In this document: in pieces, positions 1-10,917 of the stretch
Position numbering within the stretch: the stretch's first letter is position 1
Layout: each line of letters starts with the position of its first letter
Assembly: GCA_964019055.1 (NCBI GenBank)
Contig: OZ025221.1
Coordinates: 2,835,713-2,899,712, forward strand
Direction: 5' to 3'
DNA: 64,000 nucleotides
DNA from: Anthopleura xanthogrammica
Taxonomy: Eukaryota; Cnidaria; Anthozoa; Actiniaria; Actiniidae
The notes under the pieces: generated by a model
Seen by the model: the letters and a program-made list of their open reading frames with translations, nothing else
Database searches by the model: none
Told to the model about the DNA's origin: nothing
Position numbers and translations under genes: made by a program

Positions 1-571
1 TGTAAAAGCATCTTTCATTGATAACAAACATATGACTTTAACCATCAATGAGAATCGGGTGGCGGTGATTTGTTGGCACTATGAAGAGACAACTTTACAT
101 TTATTTGTTTTATAGCTTTTATCTTGCTCTTGTAAACAAGTAAATCGATATTGTCTTTAGATCAGTTAAGATATGATAGTTCAGAGCATTTTTTGGGGGA
201 GGGTGAGTAAGCGTAATGACCGCAGAAGGCAAGGAGCACCTGAAATTGAGAGCCTCTGAAATGCGATTTTCAGTGTTTTGAGGGGCATCTGCAAGAGCAT
301 AACTGTGACACTCCCTTTTTTCACTGCCTATTTTTTCACGACCCTCCCTTTTCAGGGGCTCAAAAAGTTGACCCTCCCCCTTTTTCCACCCCCTCTCCCT
401 TCCCCTGCTAATTTCTGACAAGTCCCTTAGCCTCCAACATTTTCATCCCATAAAAATTGATATATAAGCCGCTAAAACGAATTTCTTATTAACCTACCAC
501 AAACTACATCTCTATCAAGCGCATCCCGAAAGCGCAACTCAGTAGTGAGAAATTCTTATCTAGTTTACGTA

Positions 572-656
572 TTTACTCGTTTAAGCGCCGCCCCCGATTA
601 AGCGCCGCAACCGAAATACTAAAATTAAAGAGAGCCGCGGCGCTTGAACGAGTAAA
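572..656. repeat. Short inverted-repeat element (AAGCGCCGC)
   Basis: The ends TTTACTCGTTTAAGCGCCGC and GCGGCGCTTGAACGAGTAAA are near-perfect inverted repeats around a short centre. AAGCGCCGC occurs again inside. About 85 bp in all; it looks like a minimal MITE or hairpin repeat. Confidence 0.6.
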
Positions 657-987
657 AACGGTATTTCACATGCGTCCCAGTTGCGCGCCCTGGATTTCGA
701 TTCAAGCAATCGGTAATCTAAAACGGGAACGTGAAACCGGAAGTTTAAATGAGGAGCAATACTACGATCCCAAACATGGCGGATACATGTAGACTGCTTG
801 GGTGGTAAACTAGTCAGTTGTACGCGGTCCGTTATCTGCGGAAAGCGGGCTTTTCCCTTAGGAGCGTATAAACAATTCTTAATGGATGTAAACACCAGTA
901 ACAGAGACGAAACTTGAAAGGTAAATAAAAAACACAGATCACAGATGACTGACTAGCCTCGTTTTCGCCTCTTCAACCCAGGCTGTG

Positions 988-1133
988 TATAGACCTCTTG
1001 CATTAATTCCCAACCTGGGGGTAAAAACAAAAAAACTTCCTTCTCTTGAGGATTGTAATCTCTTGTGATGTTAATATTTTTCATTGTTTTCTCCCCCAGG
1101 TTGGGAATTAGCTAGTGCAAGGGGTCGTCTATA
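988..1133. repeat. MITE-like element, about 146 bp
   Basis: The left end (TATAGACCTCTTGCA then TTCCCAACCTGGGGG) and right end (CCCCCAGGTTGGGAA then TGCAAGGGGTCGTCTATA) form about 40-bp terminal inverted repeats around an AT-rich centre. No coding potential. Confidence 0.7.
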
Positions 1134-1486
1134 AAGCAAGTTTTTTTTATACAGGAACTACACTGACGACCCCATCAAATAAAAAGTTTAATGAGGTTCT
1201 GATTAGAGTTTTCATTTGACAAATGACTTTTAGGGGAGAATTTGTGAGAAACATTCATAACACTTGTAGCTTTAAATACAATCACTTGTACAGATATAAA
1301 ATGTCATTAGTTTTCTTTTGTTTGTTTAAGACCAAAATGAACAAAATCTTAATAAAAGCAAAAACAATTACATATTTTTTACTGTGCAGACGAGAAATCG
1401 AGCAGAGCACATTTATGACTGTGTTATGCTTGATAATTATGGAATATCTTGAGCCTAAGTGATGTGTTTTGGACACAAAAAGAGCT

Positions 1487-4400
1487 TTAATCCCAGTCTT
1501 TCTTGATATCGAATGACCATTCCCACTCAAGATGGATATTCTTATCATCATCAGTGAATTTGCTTTTTACTGTATAGTGACCTCGTGATATCATTCCTTT
1601 AGGGGCCTCATCTAAAGGAGTTAAAAATTGATGAGATTCTCCCTTGGGTCCATAACTACCAACCATGAACTGAGACTTATCAACTGCAAAGGAAAAAAGG
1701 TAGTACTTCAAAGACCAAACAAACAGACAAATAGCATATGGATGTACGCGTATAATACCAAGTCTTGTGGTCATATATTTATTCACCAAGGTGAAGTGAA
1801 TATCAGTAAATATTTATCAAGACGTAGTCTAGGTAAATATTCTCCATATTCACCGAGGTGAATAAATAGAGGATATTACATGGTCGCGCGGAGATACGAA
1901 TTTTATCTTCAAGTGTTGAAAAGATCTCTCACGAGTGAGAGATTTTCAACACAAGAAGATAAAAAGATTTTCTCCAAGCACCCACGTAATATTCTGTTTA
2001 TTATATGATTATCAATGAAAAAGAAAAGAAAGCTTTTTCGAGTTTTTTTCTGCTATAAGAAGTATGTAACCTTAGTGACAATATTTTCACATGTTAAAAT
2101 AACATGTTATCTTCACATGTGAAAATATCAAATTTTTGAAATAGAGAAATATAGGTATTTCATTGATAATCATATAATAATACATCTTATTATTTAGTAT
2201 AATTTTAAACTTGAATATCAGAAAAACTATGAAATTTAGTGTAAAATATGGTATTACTTTTGCTTTGACAAACTTTGGCAAACCTCATAATCACTGATCG
2301 ACCAGTGAATATTGTCTCATAATCTCTGGTAGCTCCACCGATCAAAGCACGCAGAAATCAATCTATGTTCAAGTCTTAAATTATACGAATGTATGATATT
2401 GTATGAGATTTTATAACTTTAATGTCAATGAAATAATATAGTTTATAGGTCAATTATGCATAGTTACCTCTGATGCCTTTTCGGTAAGTAACCTGGAAAA
2501 GTTTAAGGCCAGAGACGATTTCCCTTTTTACCTAGAAAAAGCATTTTCAAAAACAAAAATTTAAGATTTATACATGTGGTGGTAGCAGCCCTAACTCACA
2601 GGGGTGGATCCAGGATTTTTGCAAGGGGGGTTCAAATTTTGGTCAGGGGCTAAAAAAAAGTGAGGGGTACAAACTGCCGAATCAAGAACAAAAAGGTTAA
2701 ACATACTTGTATCCCTGTTACACCCATTTTCATAACAACGCGACCCAAATGACTAGCTATAATTTGATTCGTCTGGGTTTTTGGCTTCCGTCAATCAGAT
2801 TTTCAACAGTCTGAGCCTGAAATTTTTGATTGATGGCAGCCAAAAATCCAGACATCTTGGGCTGAGTTTGTCACGTAATAGCCCTTTTGCAACAACAGGT
2901 CACGTGACCCTACCCCTCTTAAATCGAGCAGACTGGTCAAAATGAACTTCAGAGATGAAAAGAGCACCTCGATATTAGTAAGAAGGCAAAGTTTTAGCTC
3001 ATAATGTTGAGTACAGGAAAAACTGCTGTAATTGGAGTCACTTTTTAGCAATTCTATTGTTTTTAATTTGTAATCTGATTGGACAACAAACTTTGAGTCA
3101 CCTAGGTTAGAGGTAAGAGCACAGTAAAAGTACTTACAATAAACAAGGCTGTGCTTACTTATGCTACTTAAAATATTTTCAATGCGGCTACTAATACATA
3201 CTAACTGATATAATAATAATAATAATAATAATAACTTTATTTATATAGCGCGCAAATCTAAAATTCTAAGGCGCTTTACAAAAGGTGAATAAATATTTAA
3301 TATATAAAACAAAATGTTGGTCATAGCATATCTAAAAATTTGAGTTTATCTAAAAAGAAAAAAGAAAAAAGAAAAAATATATATATGAATCTAAAAATAT
3401 CTACAAGAGTAAAACTAGTATTATTTAACCATATGCTTGTTTAAAAAGAATAGTTTTAAGATTGCTTTTAAAAATATTCATGCTACTACTTTTCTTTAGG
3501 TCATATGAATACAATAATAAAGCATTTGTCTTTGAAATCTAGTCCTGGAGTCTTTTAATAGACCCTTTTCTTGGTTACCACATATTAAGGAGTAAATTAA
3601 GTCTTTCCTAATAAGACCTACCAAAAAAACTCAATTGAAATTGAAAAAAAATTATACATTTTCATTTTCCTTAATATCCCAAGTACTTTCCAACACAATG
3701 TCAGACAGAATGTGACTGGATGAATATATCATGTTATTAATTAAAATAAGCCTGAGAGAAAAAGACAAAAACCTGAAGGCTTACATATTATTGGCAAACA
3801 TTAATATCGTATTTTGATAATCTATTGGATAGATACCTGTAGCCTCGACCACAGGAAAACCATAGCAGAACTAATACAGCGAATACATCATTTGAAAATC
3901 CCACAAGATTTCATATGGCTAAATGCAAGTTGAAACTTACAAATATCGAATGAAAAGAAATGGAACTCCTATTTTCTAGTGAGCTACCTTCACTGTTATA
4001 AACTTGTGAGACCTCTATTAAATTTTTGAAAGAGATACAGCTTATCAGAAAGCACAAGTTGCAATTTAACGAACACCAAAGGTGTAATAAATCCAAAGCA
4101 ACCTGTTCGAGCATCATGTTGTTTTTATCAGAACATGTGCAGTACTGGGAGCTATTCAGTTGGAAAGGCACATGCATTTTTGGTTAGCATTTTTTGAGCA
4201 TTTTCTGAGTATACAATGTAGACTTTTCTTGTTGATTGAAATATATTTCCAGGCATTTCATTAGAAGCCGGCAACCGGCAAAATCCGGCATCTACTTTCC
4301 ATATCTGAGCCACCTACTTTTGCCATTCCAAGTCCCAATTGTTTGGCCCCTTCATTGATACAGCCGTCTATATTATGTAATCCATCTGCTTACTTGAAAT

Positions 4401-6937
4401 TTTAATGAAATCCCTGTATTTCCGCCATGAGTTTGACTAGCGTTTACGATTAATTTAAAGAAGGAAGAACTCGTATTTCATAAATTCTCTTGGCAGAATA
4501 ATGGGAAATGTTAGTCAAAATACGATGTTGAATCCTCAATTCTGATTGGTTGACCTTGAATTTGTTTTGAAGGTCAACTCAGCTGGATGGATTAGCAACT
4601 GCCTAATAAGACCTACCAAATTAACTCAATTGAAATTGAAAATTATATATTTTCATTTTTTCTAAGTAGAGTGCAAACAGCATATCCATGAAATGCAAAT
4701 TACTAAATAGTGAAAAAAAGTGCTAAATAAACAACAGAAAACAATAGAATTTGCTTAAAATTGTACAATTTAGTATAACTAATGTTTCATAAATATACTG
4801 TTTGCACTCTATCGCCAGTAGTTGCCAGCACAACGACAGAATGTGACTGGATAAATATACCAAGTGATTAATTAAAATAAGAGGGAAAAAACTGATTAAG
4901 GCTTATTATATATTATTTCAAAATGTCAAAACCATATTTGGTATCCTATTAGATAGAAACTGTTACATCAATCACAGTAAGACTGTAGCAGGAATAATGC
5001 CACTTGGACTAACACCTTCAGCAAATATATGAACTAATACAAAAAATACATAATTTGGTAGGGTTATTGCATGTAGAATTAAAGAGAGTAATTTTGATCT
5101 AAGCTCTTCTAGATTGAATTAGAATTTAGAAGTTGATTTTTTTTCTGAGGTAGGAAACAGTAGAAAAACCCTCAAAGGAGGGAACCAACAAACTTCTCTA
5201 CTCACATAAAATACTGAGTCCAGGGATCAAACCTGGGTTGATATTCTTAGCATAAAATCTTAGATCCATTTGGCAGCCAAAACAAGGATCTAACAACATG
5301 ATATTCTCTTCAAATTCCCGTTCTTACTTGAATAATATTAATAATACAATACAGGTATTCAGTTATAGTCAAAACAGAAATCGTCGGTCACGCTGCTGGG
5401 ACTTTCATTTCCAAAATATTGAAATAAATGCAAATGCATAAATTCCAAAAATCAAAAATCAACCCTTAAATAAATTTGATATAAATTCTCAAATATACAA
5501 GTTCTTTCACTGCCATATTCTCTATTTTAACAGCATTCAAAAGTAAAGAACAGTTTGTATAATGACATCTAAGCTTCCAAATGTAATTTACTCAGGGAAC
5601 ATTATTTATATATACCAAAACATTTTCAAAAGAACATTGGATTTTTTTATAATTTTTGGCATTGTTTTGACAAGAATACAGAACAATTTCCTTTCACTAA
5701 GAACCTCTTATGGTTAAGGATTATAAAAAGTAATATCATTAGCAATAAAACAGCTCTTTACAGAAATCTAAACTGATCTTTTGTGCAACACATTTTTAAG
5801 TTGTACAATACAAAATTTAATACTGTCTAATCAAAGTCACATTTGTAAACTGAAACAACATCGACACAAAAGGTGAAGAACAAAGAACACAACAGACAAC
5901 TCGAGCAAAAGGCATGGTGTTTAGGTAGCAATAAAATACAAAAGGTACACAAATTAGAAAAAATTATCTAAAATAATAGCTTCTCGTCTGAGGTCAAATT
6001 ATCGAATGAACATTATTTTTCGCCAGTCAATTTTTTTAGTACAAAAGGGCCACGTTTTGAGTGTCTAAAAGAAGAATTTTAATCTTTAGAAGGCCGTGCT
6101 GAGATGGGTAATAAGTAAATTAGTGATAAATTATCTGGTAATAAAATTTCGATCTAACCTTATGGATTAAGTTGCAATCTTAAAATAAATGATCAAGATG
6201 GTGGATCAAATATTCGAACGAAGGGTCAAGATTGAAGGGACAACATTAATGATTAACTTACCCTAAACGATATTTTCAATTTATACTCAGCTCCTTCCTT
6301 TATTGTAAATGGTTTATCCTTTAGCGTAGAGAGATTGCCTGAAAGTAAAACGGAAAAAGTTGTTCAAGAATTTTTTAGCAGTCGATCAATATAAATACGT
6401 AACATGAATCAACACATTCCGCAACAGTCAAGTTTGGTTTACTTGCAATTTGCCTCTCAGTCAGACAGATGTAAATAACGAATAAAAATAAAATAATGTG
6501 TGTCTTGTGTTTGAGACAGTAGAGACAAAAGAATTAAAATCAAGAAAAAATAGCAACAATTTGTGCTTTGAATTCGTGCTCACCAGTCAAGTCAACCTCG
6601 ATGTCGGATCGGCCTTCAACCACCAAAGTTAGTTTTTCAACAACTACGTTTGGTCCTCCATCAGCAGCTGTGAACAATCGAGGAAAAAACAAAGAATATA
6701 GACTTTAAAATCTCAGAGGATAAAGATTAAATCAAGGAGAAAAAAGCATGCAGTGTTTTACTTACCGGCCGCTTCAGCTCCAGCGAGAAGAGTCTGTTTG
6801 TACCGAACCAACGACTCGTCCTCAGCATCGAGATTTTGGATTTCATCTAAGGTTTTTTGTGCTGGAGGTTTATATCCTGGAGTCTCTTCTGGCTCTTCAT
6901 CTGGGGCAGATGATGGAGCCTGTTCTGGTTCTGACAT
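1487..6937 (-). CDS. ARHGDIA: Rho GDP-dissociation inhibitor, 5 coding exons
   Basis: RhoGDI binds prenylated Rho, Rac and Cdc42, holds them in the cytosol and blocks GDP release. Exons on the minus strand: 6766-6937, 6584-6667, 6262-6338, 2468-2531 and 1487-1683. They sum to 594 nt, giving 197 residues (human members are about 200). The N-terminal arm contains YKPPAQKT (residues 23-29 region) and [11 protein letters not shown], the conserved switch-binding helices. The immunoglobulin-like domain follows, with [30 protein letters not shown] and, in the last exon, [14 protein letters not shown]-type [21 protein letters not shown] and the terminal [10 protein letters not shown]. The ATG is preceded by CAAACC and opens the only frame that splices through. 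Small exon 4 was found by protein similarity and fits both splice phases. The A/B/G naming is vertebrate-specific, so the paralogue is not resolved. Intron 3 (2532-6261) is long and repeat-filled. Confidence 0.95.
1775..2190. repeat. Cluster of palindromic repeats in RhoGDI intron 4
   Basis: Three adjoining inverted-repeat units are visible. Positions 1778-1868 are bounded by TATTTATTCACC and GGTGAATAAATA. About 1870-1997 carries GGAGATACGAATTTTATCTT and an inner palindrome of TCTCTCAC; it is the same family as 14556-14716 and 39490-39647. Positions 1998-2185 are bounded by TTATTATATGATTATCAATG and its complement, with an inner TTTTCACATGTGAAAAT-type palindrome. No coding potential. Confidence 0.65.
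2690..2890. repeat. Dispersed inverted-repeat element, copy 1
   Basis: It contains a fold-back of about 27 bp (GTCTGGGTTTTTGGCTTCCG against its near complement GGCAGCCAAAAATCCAGAC). The phrase CATTTTCATAACAACGCGAC matches a diverged copy near 33515-33660. It lies in RhoGDI intron 3. Confidence 0.5.
3206..3290. repeat. (AAT)n plus SINE/LINE-like tail
   Basis: A short AAT/TAA microsatellite runs into ACTTTATTTATATAGCGC and GGCGCTTTACAAAA, a phrase common at the ends of dispersed retroposons in animal genomes. A similar ACTTTATTTATAGCGCA phrase occurs near 14869. Confidence 0.45.
3598..5010. repeat. Diverged tandem duplication in RhoGDI intron 3
   Basis: The segment starting CCTAATAAGACCTACCAA at about 3608 recurs at about 4602. 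In both copies it is followed by CTCAATTGAAATTGAAA, by AGAATGTGACTGGAT and by ATTAATTAAAATAAG. The second copy is interrupted at 4670-4808 by a TA-flanked MITE. Between the copies, 4180-4590 is a dispersed repeat that also occurs at 19695-19935. Confidence 0.65.
4670..4808. mobile_element. TA-flanked MITE, 139 bp
   Basis: The ends GAGTGCAAACAG and CTGTTTGCACTC form inverted repeats, each bordered by TA, which would be the target-site duplication. The element interrupts one copy of the surrounding tandem duplication, so it inserted after the duplication. The TA target suggests Tc1/mariner-type mobilisation. Confidence 0.75.
5100..5285 (-). mobile_element. tRNA-derived SINE copy, diverged
   Basis: It is the same family as 55990-56165 and 61480-61676. 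Shared blocks, read on the plus strand, are GAAAAACCCTCAAAGGAGGG, GAACCAACAAAC..CTCTACT, ACATAAAA and a B-box-like GGGATCAAACCTGGG. The A-box end is degraded. Confidence 0.6.
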
Positions 6938-8153
6938 GGTTTGTAAAGAAAGAGGAGTAGAAAAGGTCTAAATGTTCTCAGTCTGCAAGGAAGTAAAGTC
7001 CTTTGCTTGTCTGTGCGAACAAAATGGAGTACCACCCCATGACGTCATTCATCAACTCTCTCTCTCAACCAATCACATCAAAGAATTACATCGTAGCACC
7101 ACAGGAAGCCCGTTCATTTTTTACCGGGAATGATAGGGGAGGTGGGATTTGTTGGGAGGGAAGGGTCATTAAAATATCAGGCTCCAGAGGAGGGTCCATG
7201 GAAAACTCCTAGTAGCACAGCAATTTTATATCAAACACAAGGCAAGTACTGGCTTGCCGAAATATCGTAATTTTAAAAAATTCTTCTACGATTTGCTGGT
7301 TTTTTTCCCTCTTCTTTTACATATCCAGTCTATATTTATTTATGTATATTGTTCCATCGTATACGGGCTAATTTGTTGTTTGTGGCGTTTGTTTTATAGT
7401 TCATTTTTTTTCAATGCAACAACGGAGAGGGTCAGATTTTTTGTATGGGTTGCCAAGCAAATCCCACTCCCCACTCCCCCCCCCCCCCCCCTCCCAGGAA
7501 AAAAATGAACGTTCACTAAGACTAATTTCCCATTAGTAAAGGACTGTTCATTATTCATTGGGGGGGGGGGGGGAGTTAAATTTTAGTGACCCTGCAAAGT
7601 GGGGTCTTAAGATGATCGCAGATCATGGAGTACATGGAGTTACATACATTTAAAGATGGGGGAGGGGTGCACAAAATATTTTCCTTTGGGAATAATATAC
7701 GGGGTCACAAAGAAACTGGGCGATCAAAATCTGGAAAGGGGGCCGGTTTTAGAGAAAACTTTTATACGCGTAGCAGCCAAGCTTGCTTATTTCCACGAAT
7801 ATAAAAATCATCATAGATCATATGGTACCCACCAACCCTGGAAGTGAAATCCTTTATTTTGTACTCAAATATCTCCAAAACTAAAAGTCAAATCGTAGAA
7901 GTGAATATACTGACTGTTTGCATGCATGTATGCTAAACAACGTATTTGTGTATACACGCATCAAGCATTCCGCGCTACTGCTCTAAGCGCATGCTCAGGG
8001 GATTAAAAAGTGGGATAATAGTTTTGTAAAATATGCAATTTTTTGGTATATTTGACTCAAAATTCGCTTAACGGTACGTGATCTTGAATATTTAATGAAA
8101 ATTGTGTTTGACAAGAAAAATACAACTAAAATATAACATGTTTAACCAACATA
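6938..8153. other. Non-genic gap with long C and G runs
   Basis: Beyond the presumed RhoGDI promoter I see no gene. A C run of about 17 lies near 7475-7491 and a G run of 14 at 7560-7573. The rest is AT-rich unique-looking sequence. Confidence 0.6.
7040..7073 (-). promoter_or_regulatory. CRE palindrome and CCAAT box upstream of RhoGDI
   Basis: TGACGTCA at 7040-7047 is a full ATF/CREB palindrome about 100 bp upstream of the RhoGDI ATG. CCAAT lies at 7069-7073 on the plus strand. The position fits a core promoter; function is inferred from motif and location only. Confidence 0.45.
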
Positions 8154-8282
8154 CTACGGATCCCACCGAACTGTGGCAGCACATCAAAAATCCACGTCGC
8201 TACCACGCCCTTATTTGTCTGCTGACACGCCCGTATTTGTAAGTTTCATCGATAGTTATCAAGATATTTCATACTTACTTCT

Positions 8283-8397
8283 AATCTCGTTCCCAGAGCC
8301 CTTATTTCTTACTGCGCATGCTCGACGAAATAAATAGGCTGTCTATTTATTTCGTCGAGCATGCGCAGTAAGAAATAAGGGCTCTGGGAACGAGATT
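8283..8397. mobile_element. Perfect 55-bp-arm palindrome inserted in the MITE
   Basis: The arms 8283-8337 and 8343-8397 are perfect inverted repeats of 55 nt around a 5-nt loop, starting AATCTCGTTCCCAGAGCCC. The direct repeat ACTTACTTCT flanks it (8273-8282 and 8399-8408, with one extra G before the right copy). It is absent from the intact relative at 22685-23112, so it is an insertion. A 9-10-bp duplication would suit a Mutator-like or similar transposase. Confidence 0.85.
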
Positions 8398-9901
8398 GAC
8401 TTACTTCTTATCCTCGAAGGCTCACAAATGTTAGACATTCTATCAAGCAAAGGCGAAAGTCTAGGCTTTTGACCTCTTAGGCAGAAAAAAAAGCCAGTGT
8501 TGTACATTTGTCTTTGCATTTGACTTTGAATTTCTATCTTTCTATGACCGGTAGCTTCATCCAACGACGAACCTTAAGAGCGGTTTTCTGTAACCATCGA
8601 GAAAATAAGAATTCGCTTGGCAGCGGCACCTCATGGATTTCCCTAATATTTTGTGTGGTAATAGGTATTGGGTCACTGATAACTAAAACCGATTTAGTTT
8701 TCTTATTTACTTTTTTTTTTTTTTTTAGCGACATTTTTAATAAGGTGACTCGTCACACTGATTTGAGAGGGGATTTTGGGGGAACATTAAGGAAGCTAAA
8801 AATACTTTCGTTTGGTTATTAATCAAAATATTTTTCAAGAAATAGTAAAATACATCTTTAGTCGTCAACCAGGACTTATTATTAACTCATTTTATATTCA
8901 TCTTGGAATTTTACAGTCCTTCCCCTACGAGCTATTTTGTCCAATTTTCAAAAAGTCAAAATTAGAGGTTTTCAAAAAATCGTAACTTCACTGCCATACA
9001 TCAAAATCAATCGATTCTTTGGGTACAATGCATTCATTTACTATACTTTCAAATAAAGTATTAAAAAGTTTTGGCAAAATTATTTTAATGCTGGATATAT
9101 TGCAATTATCAAAGCAATGTTACGACAAACCAGAAATATTGCCTTGAAATCGTTTCAAAAAACTCCCTTTAATCTGCACAATTTCGAACAAATAATCATA
9201 GCTAGAGTATTATAAGTATATTAGTTAAGTATATATTTTTAATTTTCATCGTCAGGATTTTGCGAAGGACGAGATATAAGTACGTTTTTGAAGTCCAGTT
9301 ATGGTTAAATTTTGCCAAGATTATCCATCGAGCTCAAATACGCAAACCTCGGACTTTTCATTTCCTTTCGTTTCATTTCCGGTCGAATTTGCATTTGAGC
9401 TGAAACAATGATGACTTTATCTACAGTTCTAAGTTATAAATGATCCAAAAAGACATTTTGTTCAACAGTTAAACGAATTTTGACAGCTTTTACACAGCAA
9501 CAGGTTTCGTGTACAAGACCTATAGCTATCGATAAATTACTCAACACAATACTTTTAATCGATCTTACTTGGCTTCTATCGATAAAGTTTTACGACCAAG
9601 GTAGTACTGGACTATTTTCTAGCTTCTTTCAACTTCCAGGTACATGGAATATCTTCGGGAAGAAAGAGAATATCACAACTAGCCTTTTGTTTACATCAGC
9701 CATGATCACCCTATAAATTGTAAACCAAGACCGCTGACCGGATGTGGGGAGGAATGCAATTAATTCCAAATCTGTCCGAATACAAACGATTTTCAAACTA
9801 CATTTCATTACAACGGAGTCTGACAAAACTGAAAATGTGATATCATATTGCAATTATAGTTTTACTAGATCGTGTTAAGTTTGATATGTCTTAGTGTTGA
9901 T

Positions 9902-10159
9902 ACAGCTATTTCATAAAACTCTGAATAGTGAATAATACACTGACTGAATAGTGCATTCCAAGACGGAATGCATTTTGGGTCATGGTATATTGTGTAAAGT
10001 TAAATTAATTTTCTTTTCAGTGCATTCCATCCGACACAATATACTTGCTACATAGAGAGCAAATCGCTGTATATTGATTTCAAATTAATGAGACCCACAA
10101 TGCCATTTGGTCTTAATATGCACTATTCCGCATTCACCGTTTTTTGAAATAGCTGTATA
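9902..10159. repeat. MITE-like element in the fold-back spacer
   Basis: The ends ATACAGCTATTTCA and TGAAATAGCTGTAT are inverted repeats about 260 bp apart. The inner phrase GCATTCCAAGACGGAATGC is itself palindromic. Confidence 0.55.
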
Positions 10160-10464
10160 TGGTTGCAGATACCTTTTGTAAACTACCAGCTGAGAGGCAT
10201 TGAATTTTCTAAACAATCACACAGTCCGATGAAGGCCTATACGCTGATGGAGTGCGAACGCATCCCCCCCCCCCCCCCCCTCCCTCACCCCCCACTTGGG
10301 GATTTTTTGCGTATATTTAAAGAATTGTTTAATGATGTGATAGTGAAATGTTGATTTGCTCATAACAAGAGCCAATTATTCACGAACGGACCCCCCCCCC
10401 CCCCCCCGCTCTGAAATGGTCGTGGATTTTGATCAAAAATGTTTTGCGCGACCAGTCGTTCGCA

Positions 10465-10612
10465 TATATCTATTTCAATAAAGTTAGTCACCTGAAAAGC
10501 TACATAGCTGAGACCAGCAAGGATTATGGGTAGATAAATTTTCCATGTTTCAACCGCTTGATAACTATCTTAGCTTTGTAGGTTTTTGGTGACTAGCTTT
10601 ATTGAAATAAGT
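10465..10612. repeat. MITE-like element in the fold-back spacer
   Basis: The left arm ATTTCAATAAAGTTAGTCACC pairs with the right arm GGTGACTAGCTTTATTGAAA, with further pairing at GCTACATAGCTGAGA. The outer end pattern resembles 40857-41116. Confidence 0.6.
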
Positions 10613-10711
10613 ATATTATACCTATTACCATACCTTAACCTTTAGGTGGGGTGAGGGGTTCAGTAATTACCATTCATGCCCCATGCTCTTGACTAAAACA
10701 TTACCTTAATA

Positions 10712-10917
10712 TAAGGCTCAGATACGCGGTGCAACATTCCTTGCAACATTCCTTGCAACATTATGATTACAGTACTATTTCAGCAGCATAAACAGAAAAA
10801 TGAAATCTCGATTTTTCCGCTTAATTTACGAGGATAATGCAAATAACATAAACAAAATAAGACAGACGTTTTATAGTGTGATGTTACACGCAATGTTGCA
10901 CCGTGTCGGAGCCTTTA
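10712..10917. repeat. MITE of the GGTGCAACATT family, copy 1
   Basis: The ends are AAGGCTC..CGCGGTGCAACATT and AATGTTGCACCGTGTCGGAGCCTT. Internally CCTTGCAACATT is repeated. Related elements lie at 40168-40343, 58944-59323 and 63416-63773. Confidence 0.6.

Larger units (their letters stand above)
1..1486. other. Non-genic flank downstream of RhoGDI
   Basis: I recognise no gene here. The open frames on both strands are short and fall in repeats. Positions 295-425 match, in inverted orientation, a segment near 31255-31380 (shared phrase around TTGTCAGAAATTAGCAGGGG), so this is a dispersed repeat. About 700-985 is related in inverted orientation to the core of the repeat at 13371-13650 (shared phrases ATTCTTAATGGATGTAAACA and GACTGACTAGCCTCG). 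Positions 1134-1486 precede the RhoGDI stop on the minus strand and would include its 3' UTR; no convincing poly(A) signal was found. Confidence 0.6.

Noticed and set aside
581..895. 104-codon minus-strand frame
   Set aside because: It spans an inverted-repeat element and a dispersed repeat; no protein family features.
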